In this document: piece by piece, positions 16,934 to 24,444 of the stretch
Position numbering within the stretch: position 1 is the first letter of the stretch
How the letters are laid out: every line of letters starts with the position of its first letter
Assembly: GCA_964432995.1 (NCBI GenBank)
Contig: CAYSPU010000036.1
Span: 1-29,771, forward strand
From: CAYSPU01 sp964432995
Lineage (GTDB): Bacteria; Verrucomicrobiota; Verrucomicrobiia; Limisphaerales; JAHDYP01
Direction of reading: 5' to 3'
Length of the DNA: 29,771 bases
Translations under genes and position numbers: made by a program
The notes under the pieces: generated by a model
What the model was told of the DNA's origin: nothing
Database searches by the model: none
Seen by the model: the letters and a program-made list of their open reading frames with translations, nothing else

Positions 16934-18829
16934 TTATGGATTGGTGGTTCCGTTGGCGCCGCGCCCGGCGCCGTTGGCGCCATTCCGCGTCGCCCTCCGC
17001 GGCTCGGATGCGGTCGTTGGCGGAAAACGGTTGGTGGACGCGTCCCTGGGTTCAAACGGGTTTGGGGCGGCCTCGAGTTCGAGGGCGACCGACCCGTCCG
17101 GGAGCATCACCTGCGGATTGACCACGCGCCGCCGCCGGTCGTCGGCGAGGGAATCGACGTTGCGATAGAGCGGTGAGAGTTTCATGCGGCCGACGATGTC
17201 GCTCAGGATCTTGCGGCGGGCGTCTCCCTGTTCGGAGAGGCAGAGCTCGACGATATAGCCGTCGCGGGCGCGATACGGGGCTTCGGCGATGGAGTTGGCG
17301 GGGAGCGACACGGGTGCGGGGGCGGGAGCGGCGGGCGGCGGTTCTGCGGGCGCGTTGGTGCCGGGGGGGGCGTTGGTGCCGGAGGGCGCGGCGGGCGGCG
17401 GATTCGTCGCGACCCAGAGGGGCGCGGCGCCATAGCTGACCTGATCGGCAAAGAGCACGCAATAGAAGGTCTGGTTGCTGCGGATGTGCTGCAGCAAGGC
17501 CAGGGTCTGCAAGATGCCCAACGTCTCGCGCTGCCGTTCGAGCACTGGTCGGACTTGATCGTAGTCCTGAATCATCCGGCGGGACAGCACTTCCGTCGTC
17601 CGCGCCTCGGCGAGGGCCAGCCGTCCCTGGGTTTCCAGCGCCTGCTTCTCGCCCAGGACATCGATCTTCTGCCAGGTTCCGATGCCCAGGGCGACGGCGA
17701 GGAGAAGGAGGAGGAAGAAGAGCAGGGAATAGAGAACCTGCAGGGCATGATGGCGGTTCCAGTAGAGTCGAACTTCGTCGGGGAGCAGCGATGCCGGATG
17801 GCGGGCGCGCCCGAGGGCGTGCATGGCGGCGCCGTAGGCCACGGCGAAGGTTCCTTCCGGGAACACGGCGTCTTCGGGCTCCGGCCATGTTTGGAATTGG
17901 AGGGCGCCGTGGCGGTTGAGGAACTCCCTGAGGCCGCGTTGGGCTGCGCCGCCGCCCGCCAGTACGTACTCGAAGGAGGCCGGTGCCAGCTCGATCAACG
18001 GGTTCTCCTTGATCCACTCCTCGACAACATGCTCGAGCTCGGTGAGCCAACGTTTCCAGGCGTCGAGCAGCGCGGGTTCCGCGTCGTTGGCGCCCAGGTC
18101 GACGGCGGTGCGCAGGCGTTCGGCCTCTTCCGCGGAACAGCCCCGTCGGGTCGCCAGCGCATCACTCAGGCTGTCGGTGCCCAGCGGGAAGCTGCTGATG
18201 TAGACCGGTTGCCCGTGCAGGATGACGGAGACCAGCGTGCCCACCGCGCCGATGTCGACCAGGACCACGCGCTCGGCGTCGGGCCGCTGCGCCTGGAAAG
18301 CGGCGACCAGAGCGTTGGCGGTGGTGGTGACCTCACAGAGATCGAGGTGGCTGAGGCCGCACCGGGCAATCTGGCGCTGGATCTCGGCCTCCTGGCAGAG
18401 AGTGACCCAGTAGGGATTCTCGTGCCGCCCGAAGGGGCGCAAGGGGCTGTAATCGTGAACGATCTGGCTTTCCCCCAGACCGCTCAGCTTGACGGTCTCT
18501 TCTTCGATGGCGAGCTTGACATCTGCGGGTTCGGCCGTCGGCAGATCGACGATTTGGGATAGGGCGCGGTAGTGGGGCAGGGCCAGGGCGATGGGGTTGC
18601 CCCCCAGTTCCTGGACGACGGTCTGCGCTTGTCGCAGAATCTCCTCCTCCACCGCAGCTCCGGAGGCGCGCAACTCGACGCGTTCGCGCTGCAGGACGCG
18701 CACCCGACCGAACATTTCCTCGACGAGGAGCAGTTTCAGGGTCTGGCTTCCGGCGTCGACGGCCAACAGCCGTCGGGACGGCAACATCGGAAGGTCCCGG
18801 CGCGTGGAGGGCTGGAGCGAAGCGGCCAC
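16934..18829 (-). CDS. pilM: PilM-PilN fusion (GspL-like) assembly platform protein
   Basis: 631 residues. The first 350 or so form an actin-like (FtsA/PilM) domain: LLAVDAGSQTLKLLLVEE opens phosphate site 1, VVLVDIGAVGTLVSVI is site 2 and YVLAGGGAAQRGL the adenosine site. One helix (about 363-386, VLYSLLFFLLLLLAVALGIGTW) crosses the membrane. A heptad-rich stretch, a Pro/Ala/Asn-rich linker (about 480-512) and a C-terminal alpha/beta periplasmic domain follow, as in PilN. Canonical PilM and PilN are separate proteins; GspL joins the same parts. GTG 18829 is chosen because AAGG lies a few bases upstream, 3 bases past the secretin stop. An in-frame ATG at 18787 also precedes the actin-fold start. 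It should recruit the GspE-like ATPase to the envelope complex. Confidence 0.85.
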   Translation of the reverse strand: MAASLQPSTRRDLPMLPSRRLLAVDAGSQTLKLLLVEEMFGRVRVLQRERVELRASGAAVEEEILRQAQTVVQELGGNPIALALPHYRALSQIVDLPTAEPADVKLAIEEETVKLSGLGESQIVHDYSPLRPFGRHENPYWVTLCQEAEIQRQIARCGLSHLDLCEVTTTANALVAAFQAQRPDAERVVLVDIGAVGTLVSVILHGQPVYISSFPLGTDSLSDALATRRGCSAEEAERLRTAVDLGANDAEPALLDAWKRWLTELEHVVEEWIKENPLIELAPASFEYVLAGGGAAQRGLREFLNRHGALQFQTWPEPEDAVFPEGTFAVAYGAAMHALGRARHPASLLPDEVRLYWNRHHALQVLYSLLFFLLLLLAVALGIGTWQKIDVLGEKQALETQGRLALAEARTTEVLSRRMIQDYDQVRPVLERQRETLGILQTLALLQHIRSNQTFYCVLFADQVSYGAAPLWVATNPPPAAPSGTNAPPGTNAPAEPPPAAPAPAPVSLPANSIAEAPYRARDGYIVELCLSEQGDARRKILSDIVGRMKLSPLYRNVDSLADDRRRRVVNPQVMLPDGSVALELEAAPNPFEPRDASTNRFPPTTASEPRRATRNGANGAGRGANGTTNP

Positions 18830-18832
18830 GAC

Positions 18833-20893
18833 CTACCTTTCCGTATCCTCGTAGATCAGGAACTCGCCGGATTCGCTGATGATGGTCGCGGTGACGAAGA
18901 TGAGCAGGTAGCGCGGCTTGTCGATTTCGGTGCGCCGGCGGAACAGCGGTCCGATGAGCGGGAGGCTGCCCAGGACGGGGACGGACTCGACATAAGTGCT
19001 CTGTTCGCGCTCGAGGACGCCGCCCATGACCACCGTTTCCCCCGAACGGACGACGACCCGGGTGGAGAGTTCCTGCGTTCGGGATTCCGGGAGCTTGATA
19101 TCGAAGGAGCTGATGACGTTCCCCGAGGCATCCACGTCGGTGAGGGTGGCGAAGGTTACGAGTTTGACGTCCTGGTTGACGGTGGGGCTCAGCGCCAGAA
19201 GGATGCTGCGGCCGTCGCCGCCGATGCTGGCGAGCACGTCGAGTTGCACCCCCGCAGTCAGTTTGGTCGGTTTCCCGCTCGGCACAAACGAGGAGGCGGA
19301 GGTGCGCTCGGTGATGGTGGTCTTGACGGTGTATTCCTCGTAGTAGTACTGCACTTTGCCGTCGTGGATGGTGGCGGGCCGGTTGTTGAGGACGGTGAGA
19401 CGCGGGGCGCTCAGGGTCTGGCTTTCGCCGCTCTGTTCGAGCGCGGAGATGGTCGCGCTCAGCGTGGCGCGACCGAGGATGTTGGTGAAGAACTCCTGCA
19501 GACCGAGCCCGACGCCTGCCCGTTGGCTGTCGGTGGAGACGATTCCCGTGTAGTCGTAGGCGGACCGGGCGGCGGCGAACGATCGGCCGGTCTCCCAGAG
19601 AACGCCCAACTGCATGAAGGCCGGTTGCGTGACCGTCACGAACCGGGCCTCGATCAGCACTTGCTGAATCGGGCGGTCAAACTCGCGGATGATCCCTTCC
19701 AACACCTCCAACTCCTCGCGCGTGCCCCGAGCCACGATGGTGTTTCGCTCGTAGTCAATGAAGTATTTCGAACCCGTGAAGAAATTCGTGATGGCCACCT
19801 CGAGCGACGGCATTGTGGGGGCGTTGTCGTTCACGAACTGGCTGATCTTCCGCACCTCGGTAATCGCGGTGACCTGCTGGTTGGCCGGATTCAACTGTTT
19901 CGTCAGGACGGTGTCCCCGCTCCCCATCTGGGCCGGCAGCACGAAGCCCCGCCGCAGTTGGTAGAACCGCGTCTCTTCCCGCTTCTTCTTCGGATCCTTG
20001 CCGTCGACGATCCAGACCAGGTTGTCTCCGACCTGGAACTGCACTTCGAGGTTGCGCGAGACGTAGTCCAGAAACTCGCTCAACGGCACCTTGTCGAAGT
20101 TGGCGCTGAGCGTCTGCTTGAACGCGGGGAGCGATTTGTCGGCGACGAAGTTGATCCGGTTCGAGGTGCCGACGTTGAAGATGATGGCCTCGAGGGGGAC
20201 GTTGTCGAGGTGGACGCTGATCTCTTGGTCGAGGACTTTGGCCATGCGGCCCTCCTGGCTCTCGAGGTCGAACAGGGGGCCCCGCAGATAGTTGGTACGG
20301 CCGTAACGGCCCGGGACATAGGGACCCGATTCGATTTGGTCGATGGCGTCCCGGACGTCCTTGCGTGGGGGCAAACCGCGGTCCTTCCCTTCGAGAAGCA
20401 AGTCGGGCACGGTCGGATTGAAGACCGAGTTGTCGGAGTCGATCTCCCGGATTTTTGCCTCGAGGGCCTGCGCCCGCCGCACGTCGCTCTGTTTCGTCAC
20501 CCAACTGTATACGCGCTGGACCGCGCTATCCTGCGGGTCCAGCTCGTGGAGCGCGTTCGCCTGGCGTTCTGCTTCCGCCCACTTTCCTTTCCGCGCGAGG
20601 TCGAGGATGGCCTTCAGCTCGTTGTCATGGCGGGAGCTGTATTCACGCTTTTCCGCCGGCGCGGCGGCCGCGGCAGGTTTTGTTTCGGCGGGCGAGGTCT
20701 TCTCCGTCGCCTGCGCCCCGGGCTCGGTGGCAGTTGGAGCGGCCGCGGATGGGGACTCGACCGGCGCGGCGGTCGCGGCCTCCGCCTTCTGGCGCGACTT
20801 GGTCACGGGGCCGGGGGGGGCGTGGCATGAGGCCAGCACCACGATGAGCAGGACGCCTCCTGCCCAGCCTGCATAGGTCCTAAGGCTCGCCAT
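18833..20893 (-). CDS. gspD: Secretin (GspD/PilQ family), predicted lipoprotein
   Basis: This outer-membrane secretin forms the exit channel of a type II secretion or type IV pilus machine. ATG 20893 is chosen because it places a lipoprotein signal at the N-terminus (VLLIVVLAS|C, Cys23); open codons continue up to 20968. After lipidation comes a Pro/Ala/Thr-rich linker and a helical repeat-like stretch (about 85-140). N-domains follow (MAKVLDQEISVHLDNVPLEAIIFNV, TSNRINFVADKS, NTIVARGTREELEVLEGIIREFDRP). The secretin core starts near 410 (VLIEARFVTV). The hallmark VPVLGSLPLIGPLFRR is at about 637-652. About 686 residues. It heads the cluster, 3 bases before the PilM-PilN gene and 124 after mqnC. 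A self-lipidated secretin may need no separate pilotin; that is inference. Confidence 0.93.
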   Translation of the reverse strand: MASLRTYAGWAGGVLLIVVLASCHAPPGPVTKSRQKAEAATAAPVESPSAAAPTATEPGAQATEKTSPAETKPAAAAAPAEKREYSSRHDNELKAILDLARKGKWAEAERQANALHELDPQDSAVQRVYSWVTKQSDVRRAQALEAKIREIDSDNSVFNPTVPDLLLEGKDRGLPPRKDVRDAIDQIESGPYVPGRYGRTNYLRGPLFDLESQEGRMAKVLDQEISVHLDNVPLEAIIFNVGTSNRINFVADKSLPAFKQTLSANFDKVPLSEFLDYVSRNLEVQFQVGDNLVWIVDGKDPKKKREETRFYQLRRGFVLPAQMGSGDTVLTKQLNPANQQVTAITEVRKISQFVNDNAPTMPSLEVAITNFFTGSKYFIDYERNTIVARGTREELEVLEGIIREFDRPIQQVLIEARFVTVTQPAFMQLGVLWETGRSFAAARSAYDYTGIVSTDSQRAGVGLGLQEFFTNILGRATLSATISALEQSGESQTLSAPRLTVLNNRPATIHDGKVQYYYEEYTVKTTITERTSASSFVPSGKPTKLTAGVQLDVLASIGGDGRSILLALSPTVNQDVKLVTFATLTDVDASGNVISSFDIKLPESRTQELSTRVVVRSGETVVMGGVLEREQSTYVESVPVLGSLPLIGPLFRRRTEIDKPRYLLIFVTATIISESGEFLIYEDTER

Positions 20894-20967
20894 AGGCTCA
20901 GGTGTTCCGACGCCCATCCGCGCCGGTGTATTCATACGATCCGCAAACGACCGGTCATCCTTCGCCA

Positions 20968-20982
20968 CTTCCCGGGGGGAAG
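20968..20982 (-). other. Short hairpin between mqnC and the secretin gene
   Basis: CTTCCC-GGG-GGGAAG is a perfect 6-bp stem with a 3-base loop, 35 bases past the mqnC stop and 75 before the secretin start. No T-run follows. It could weaken read-through from the menaquinone operon into the secretion operon, but it is too short to call a terminator. Confidence 0.25.
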
Positions 20983-21017
20983 CTGGCGCGTCTGTTCCCG
21001 ACGGCGCGCGTGCTCTT

Positions 21018-22130
21018 TCAAGCCACGAGCCGATACCAAAGATCCCGCTGCCGCGGCTCGTAACCCATATCCCGGATGAGCCGCCGCATGTCGGCCACGC
21101 TCATGCGGTAGGTCGCGCCCGCCTGCGCCACCACGTTTTCCTCCAGCATGACGCTGCCGAGATCGTTGGCACCGAACCGCAGCGCCACCTGCCCGACCTC
21201 CGGCCCCTGCGTCACCCAGGAGCTTTGCACGCTGGCGAAGTTGTCGAGGTACACCCGGCTCAGCGCCTGCATCCGCAGGTACTCGTGGGCGCCTACGGTC
21301 GGTGTTTGGAGTCTCGTATTCTGGGCCTGAAAAGTCCAGCCTATGAACGCGGTAAAACCGCCGGTCCGGTCCTGCTGCGCGCGCACCCGCTCCAGGTGTT
21401 CCAGGCGCTCCGCCACCGTTTCCACGTGGCCGAACATCATGGTCGCCGTAGTGCTCATCCCCAGCCGATGGGCGGTGTCCATGACCTGCATCCATTCGTC
21501 GCTGGTCGCCTTGCGCGGGGAGACGCGGCGACGGATGCGGTCCACGAGGATCTCGGCGCCGCCACCGGGAATGGACCCCAACCCCGCTTCGCGAAACCGG
21601 CGCAGGATCTCCTCGAGCGGACGCTGGAAGAGTTTCTGGAAATGCACGAACTCGCTGGGGCCAAAGCCGTGTATGTTGATGGCCGGGAACTTCTCCCGGA
21701 TGTGCGCCAGGAGATCGAGATACCAGGTGAGGGACAGTCCCGGGTGATGGCCGCCCTGCAGCAGGATCTGCGTGCCCCCCAGGGCGAGGGTTTCCTCGAT
21801 CTTGCGATCCAGATCCGCCCGCGTGATCACGTAGGCGTCGGCATCCCCCGCCTGCCGGTAGAAGGCGCAGAACTGGCAGCGGACATCGCAGACGTTCGTG
21901 TAGTTGATGTTCCGATCGACGATGTAGGTGACGATTTCGTTGCCGCGGCCTTCGTAGGCCGTCGCCCGGGCGAGACGGCGGCGGCGATCCGCCAGCGCGC
22001 CCAGTTCCGACAGGGGCAGGGTATACAAATCGAGCGCCTCGGACACGTCGATGCGCCTGCCATCCCATACCTTCTGCCGCAGATCGTCGCTAGAGTCCTT
22101 GAAGTTCAAAACACGTTGTTGACGGATCAA
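21018..22130 (-). CDS. mqnC: Cyclic dehypoxanthinyl futalosine synthase (radical SAM)
   Basis: 370 residues. This radical SAM enzyme cyclises dehypoxanthine futalosine in the futalosine route to menaquinone. The [4Fe-4S] motif CDVRCQFC sits at Cys81, Cys85 and Cys88, preceded by DRNINYTNV. LQGGHHPGLSLTWYLDLL, SIPGGGAEIL, TTATMMFGHVET and GFTAFIGWTFQAQNT are characteristic and separate it from MqnE. No ATG exists near the start: an in-frame stop lies at 22157-22155, and TTG 22130 (or TTG 22109) is the best initiator. KVWDGRRIDVSEALDLY, where most homologues align, begins about 20 residues in. It is 332 bases downstream of mqnA on the same strand. The start lies inside a 10-bp inverted repeat. 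Confidence 0.94.
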   Translation of the reverse strand: MIRQQRVLNFKDSSDDLRQKVWDGRRIDVSEALDLYTLPLSELGALADRRRRLARATAYEGRGNEIVTYIVDRNINYTNVCDVRCQFCAFYRQAGDADAYVITRADLDRKIEETLALGGTQILLQGGHHPGLSLTWYLDLLAHIREKFPAINIHGFGPSEFVHFQKLFQRPLEEILRRFREAGLGSIPGGGAEILVDRIRRRVSPRKATSDEWMQVMDTAHRLGMSTTATMMFGHVETVAERLEHLERVRAQQDRTGGFTAFIGWTFQAQNTRLQTPTVGAHEYLRMQALSRVYLDNFASVQSSWVTQGPEVGQVALRFGANDLGSVMLEENVVAQAGATYRMSVADMRRLIRDMGYEPRQRDLWYRLVA

Positions 22131-22166
22131 GTTCTGAATTCGGCGTTTCAGGGTTTAAGGACTCTA
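22091..22166 (-). promoter_or_regulatory. 10-bp inverted repeat bracketing the mqnC start codon
   Basis: TAGAGTCCTT at 22091-22100 (inside mqnC codons 11-14) pairs perfectly with AAGGACTCTA at 22157-22166 in the leader, enclosing 56 bases that include the TTG start at 22130. In mRNA this would be a long stem with the initiation region in its loop. The upstream arm also overlaps a possible -10 element (TATAGA or TAGAGT on the - strand), though I see no good -35 at the right distance. Regulation is inference; the repeat itself is directly seen. Confidence 0.5.
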
Positions 22167-22462
22167 TAGGCGAGGCGGCGGCAGAGGCGGAACCGAATGG
22201 CCGTCAGATGTCCGAGTCAAGTTGAACAGCCATGGTCTGAGGCGCCGCCTCGCTGGCCGGCATACTTCACGCCCTTCCGGTGCGCCGGTCCCGTGTGCAT
22301 CCCCAGGATGCACCGTATGCCGGCTGGAATGCAAAACCGCGCCTTCTCGAGAGAAACACCCTGGCGCGCGCCCAGCCACACAATCCACACGGTGTTCGCT
22401 GTCCGAGGCGGATGGGAAGGACCCATTTCTTTCAGTTTCTTCACTTCGGGCGGGGGAGGCGG
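22131..22462. other. 332-base gap inside the menaquinone gene run, with stem structures
   Basis: No convincing gene. A 75-codon frame on - (22444-22217, GTG start, begins MKKLKEMGPSHPPRTANTVW) is open but lacks a ribosome-binding site and a recognised family. The stretch contains an 11-bp inverted repeat, GCGAGGCGGCG at 22170-22180 with CGCCGCCTCGC at 22243-22253. A two-part hairpin spans 22284-22324: outer GCCGG/CCGGC, inner GTGCATCC-CCA-GGATGCAC. A TTGACT (22221-22216 on -) has no partner -10 at the right spacing. The gap breaks an otherwise tightly overlapping operon. Confidence 0.55.
22284..22324. repeat. Two-part hairpin in the mqnA-mqnC gap
   Basis: Inner perfect stem GTGCATCC (22295-22302) / GGATGCAC (22306-22313) with a 3-base loop. 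Outer stem GCCGG (22284-22288) / CCGGC (22320-22324) is separated by an almost symmetric internal loop. It could be an mRNA-processing or attenuation structure, or part of a dispersed REP-like repeat. Confidence 0.5.
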
Positions 22463-23350
22463 TCAGAAGACGTAGTGCGGCTCGCGGGCCGCCCCTAGTC
22501 CGTGCTTGCAGAGCAGTTCAACGAAGCGCCGAATGCCCCGCTTTTCGTCGCTCCCGAGGTGGTAGTGGATGTGCCAACCCAGATAGTCCTTGAGGAAGTC
22601 GGGTGGATAGTCCGTCCGCTCCCGGATGATCTGGTCGAGGGTGTCCATTCCGAAGTCCTTGGCTTCCCGCAGTTGGCGGCGCAGCGGGGCGTGGTCCCTC
22701 TCGCGACGCATGGTCCACACCGCGTAGACGAAGGGGAGCTGCGTTGCTTCATACCAAGCGGCGCCCAGATCCCAGATGGCGTGCTCCGGTTCCGCCGAAA
22801 GGAAACTCAGAGCGCGGTCGCCGATGAGCAGGATCGCATCGGGCCAAGGGCCACCTTCCGTCTCGGGCAGCAACCGGAAGACGGGTCGGATCCCGCGTTC
22901 GGCCAGCAACACTTCGAGCAGCAACCGGCTCGTGAGCGACACCGGGTCGCAATGCACTTCCCGGATCTCCGACAACGGCTGGCGATGAGCCAGGAATACG
23001 CTCTTGACCTCGCCCAGTGAGGCGACGGCAATCCCGTCCAGAACGTCGTACCGATCGTCCAGCAAGGACTCGGTCACGCTGAGCAACGCGGCATCCAGCT
23101 CTCCCCGGCGCAGGCAGTCCCCCAACTGGGCCGGCGGCAGGAACCGGATCTGGTCTTCCAGGCCGCGCGTCAGCGGCACTGCGTTCAAGTGCGGAACCGA
23201 TCCCACGCGGAACGGGGCCAGGGATTGGGAGAGGTCGTCTTCGCGGCGGCGTTGTTCGGCCCGCCGTTCTCGTTCGATCCGCCGCTCGAGGTCGGTGCTG
23301 GTCTCCACCGGCGCCAGCCGCAGTTTGGGATGGGATTCGTCTTGGTTCAC
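22463..23350 (-). CDS. mqnA: Chorismate dehydratase
   Basis: 295 residues. MqnA dehydrates chorismate to 3-enolpyruvyl-benzoate, the first step of the futalosine pathway. It has the periplasmic-binding-protein-like fold of the family: VGSVPHLNAVPLTRGL (first strand and substrate loop), ELDAALLSVTESLL, VKSVFLAHRQPLSEI, ILLIGDRAL and DLGAAWYEATQLPFVYAVW. GTG 23350 overlaps the mqnE TGA in a GTGA junction, implying translational coupling, and no other start precedes the conserved core. That start gives a charged lead of about 50 residues (ERRIERERRAEQRRREDD) absent from typical members. Either it is lineage-specific or translation starts later at a codon I cannot identify. Confidence 0.92.
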   Translation of the reverse strand: MNQDESHPKLRLAPVETSTDLERRIERERRAEQRRREDDLSQSLAPFRVGSVPHLNAVPLTRGLEDQIRFLPPAQLGDCLRRGELDAALLSVTESLLDDRYDVLDGIAVASLGEVKSVFLAHRQPLSEIREVHCDPVSLTSRLLLEVLLAERGIRPVFRLLPETEGGPWPDAILLIGDRALSFLSAEPEHAIWDLGAAWYEATQLPFVYAVWTMRRERDHAPLRRQLREAKDFGMDTLDQIIRERTDYPPDFLKDYLGWHIHYHLGSDEKRGIRRFVELLCKHGLGAAREPHYVF

Positions 23351-24444
23351 TTGGCGATGCGGACCGGCTGGTAGTTGGTATCCCTCTGGACGGGCACCCG
23401 CCCGGTTTCGCGGATTGCCCGGATCATGTCGGCCTCGGTTTGCCGCTGGGGCGACTGCGCGCCGGCCATGTGGAAGATATGCTCTTCGAGGATCGTTCCG
23501 TGCAGGTCGTCGGCCCCGAACTCCAGGGCCACCTGGGCCAGCTTGAGCCCCATCCCCACCCAGTAAGCGGTGAGATGGTCGAAGTTGTCCAGATACAGGC
23601 GACTGACCGCCATCGTGCGCAGGGTGTCGAGGCCCGTGGGGGCGCTGGTTACCGGGATCCGGTTGTTCCCCGGATGATACGGCAGCGGAACGAAACCCGA
23701 GAACCCCCCGGTCTCGTCCTGGAGCGCGCGCAGTTGCCGGAGATGATCGACGCGGTCTTCGAGGGACTCGACGTGCCCGTAGAGCATCGTGCAGGTGCTG
23801 TGTCCGCCCATCCGATGCCACGTGCGGTGGACGTCCAGGTATTCCGCGGCCGTTTCCTTGCCGCGGGCGATGGCGTCGCGCACTTCCTGGCGGAAGATCT
23901 CGGCGCCGCCGCCGGTGAGGGCGTCCAAGCCGGCGTGGCGCAGCAGCTCCAACGTCTCAGGAATCGACTTTCGGGCCAGGCCCGCCAGGTGGCGGATTTC
24001 GATCGCCGTAAAGCACTTGAGCTGCAGCCGGGGATCCAGGGATTTCAGGGCCCGCAGCATGTCGAGGTAATACTCGAACGGCAACGACGGATGCAGCCCG
24101 CCGACGATGTGCAGTTCCGTGATTCCGCACGCGGCGGCCTCGCGGGCCTTGTCCACCATCTGGTCGATGGTCAGTTCGAAGCCGTCCTGGTTGCGCTTCT
24201 TGCGGGAAAACGCGCAGAACTGGCAACTGAGGATACAGTAATTCGAGTAGTTGATGTAGCGGTTGAGGATGTAGCTGACCCGATCGCCATTGCGCCGGCG
24301 ATTGGCCAGGTCGGCCAATCCCCCCAGCGCATGGAGGTCCGTGCTCTGGAACAGCCGCACGGCGTCGGCCTCCGACAGCCGGAGGCCCGCCTCGATCCGG
24401 CTGGCGATCTCCGCCAACCCCTGGTCTTCCAGTCGCACACTCAT
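23347..24444 (-). CDS. mqnE: Aminofutalosine synthase (radical SAM)
   Basis: 365 residues. MqnE joins 3-enolpyruvyl-benzoate to a SAM-derived adenosyl radical, giving 6-amino-6-deoxyfutalosine. The cluster motif CILSCQFC is at Cys70, Cys74 and Cys77, after NRYINYSNY. Further family segments are ELHIVGGLHPSLPFEYY, DALTGGGAEIF, HSTCTMLYGHVESLEDRV, GFSGFVPLPYHP and the tail GRVPVQRDTNY. The N-terminal LSEADAVRLFQSTDLHALGGLA block and the HIVGGLHP motif distinguish it from MqnC. ATG 24444 overlaps the stop of the prenyltransferase gene (ATGA), and its own stop overlaps mqnA's start, so the genes are translationally coupled. Confidence 0.93.
   Translation of the reverse strand: MSVRLEDQGLAEIASRIEAGLRLSEADAVRLFQSTDLHALGGLADLANRRRNGDRVSYILNRYINYSNYCILSCQFCAFSRKKRNQDGFELTIDQMVDKAREAAACGITELHIVGGLHPSLPFEYYLDMLRALKSLDPRLQLKCFTAIEIRHLAGLARKSIPETLELLRHAGLDALTGGGAEIFRQEVRDAIARGKETAAEYLDVHRTWHRMGGHSTCTMLYGHVESLEDRVDHLRQLRALQDETGGFSGFVPLPYHPGNNRIPVTSAPTGLDTLRTMAVSRLYLDNFDHLTAYWVGMGLKLAQVALEFGADDLHGTILEEHIFHMAGAQSPQRQTEADMIRAIRETGRVPVQRDTNYQPVRIAK

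Noticed and set aside
22217..22444. 75-codon frame in the mqnA-mqnC gap as a small protein gene
   Set aside because: GTG start without a ribosome-binding site, no recognisable family, and it overlaps hairpins; not enough to call a gene.
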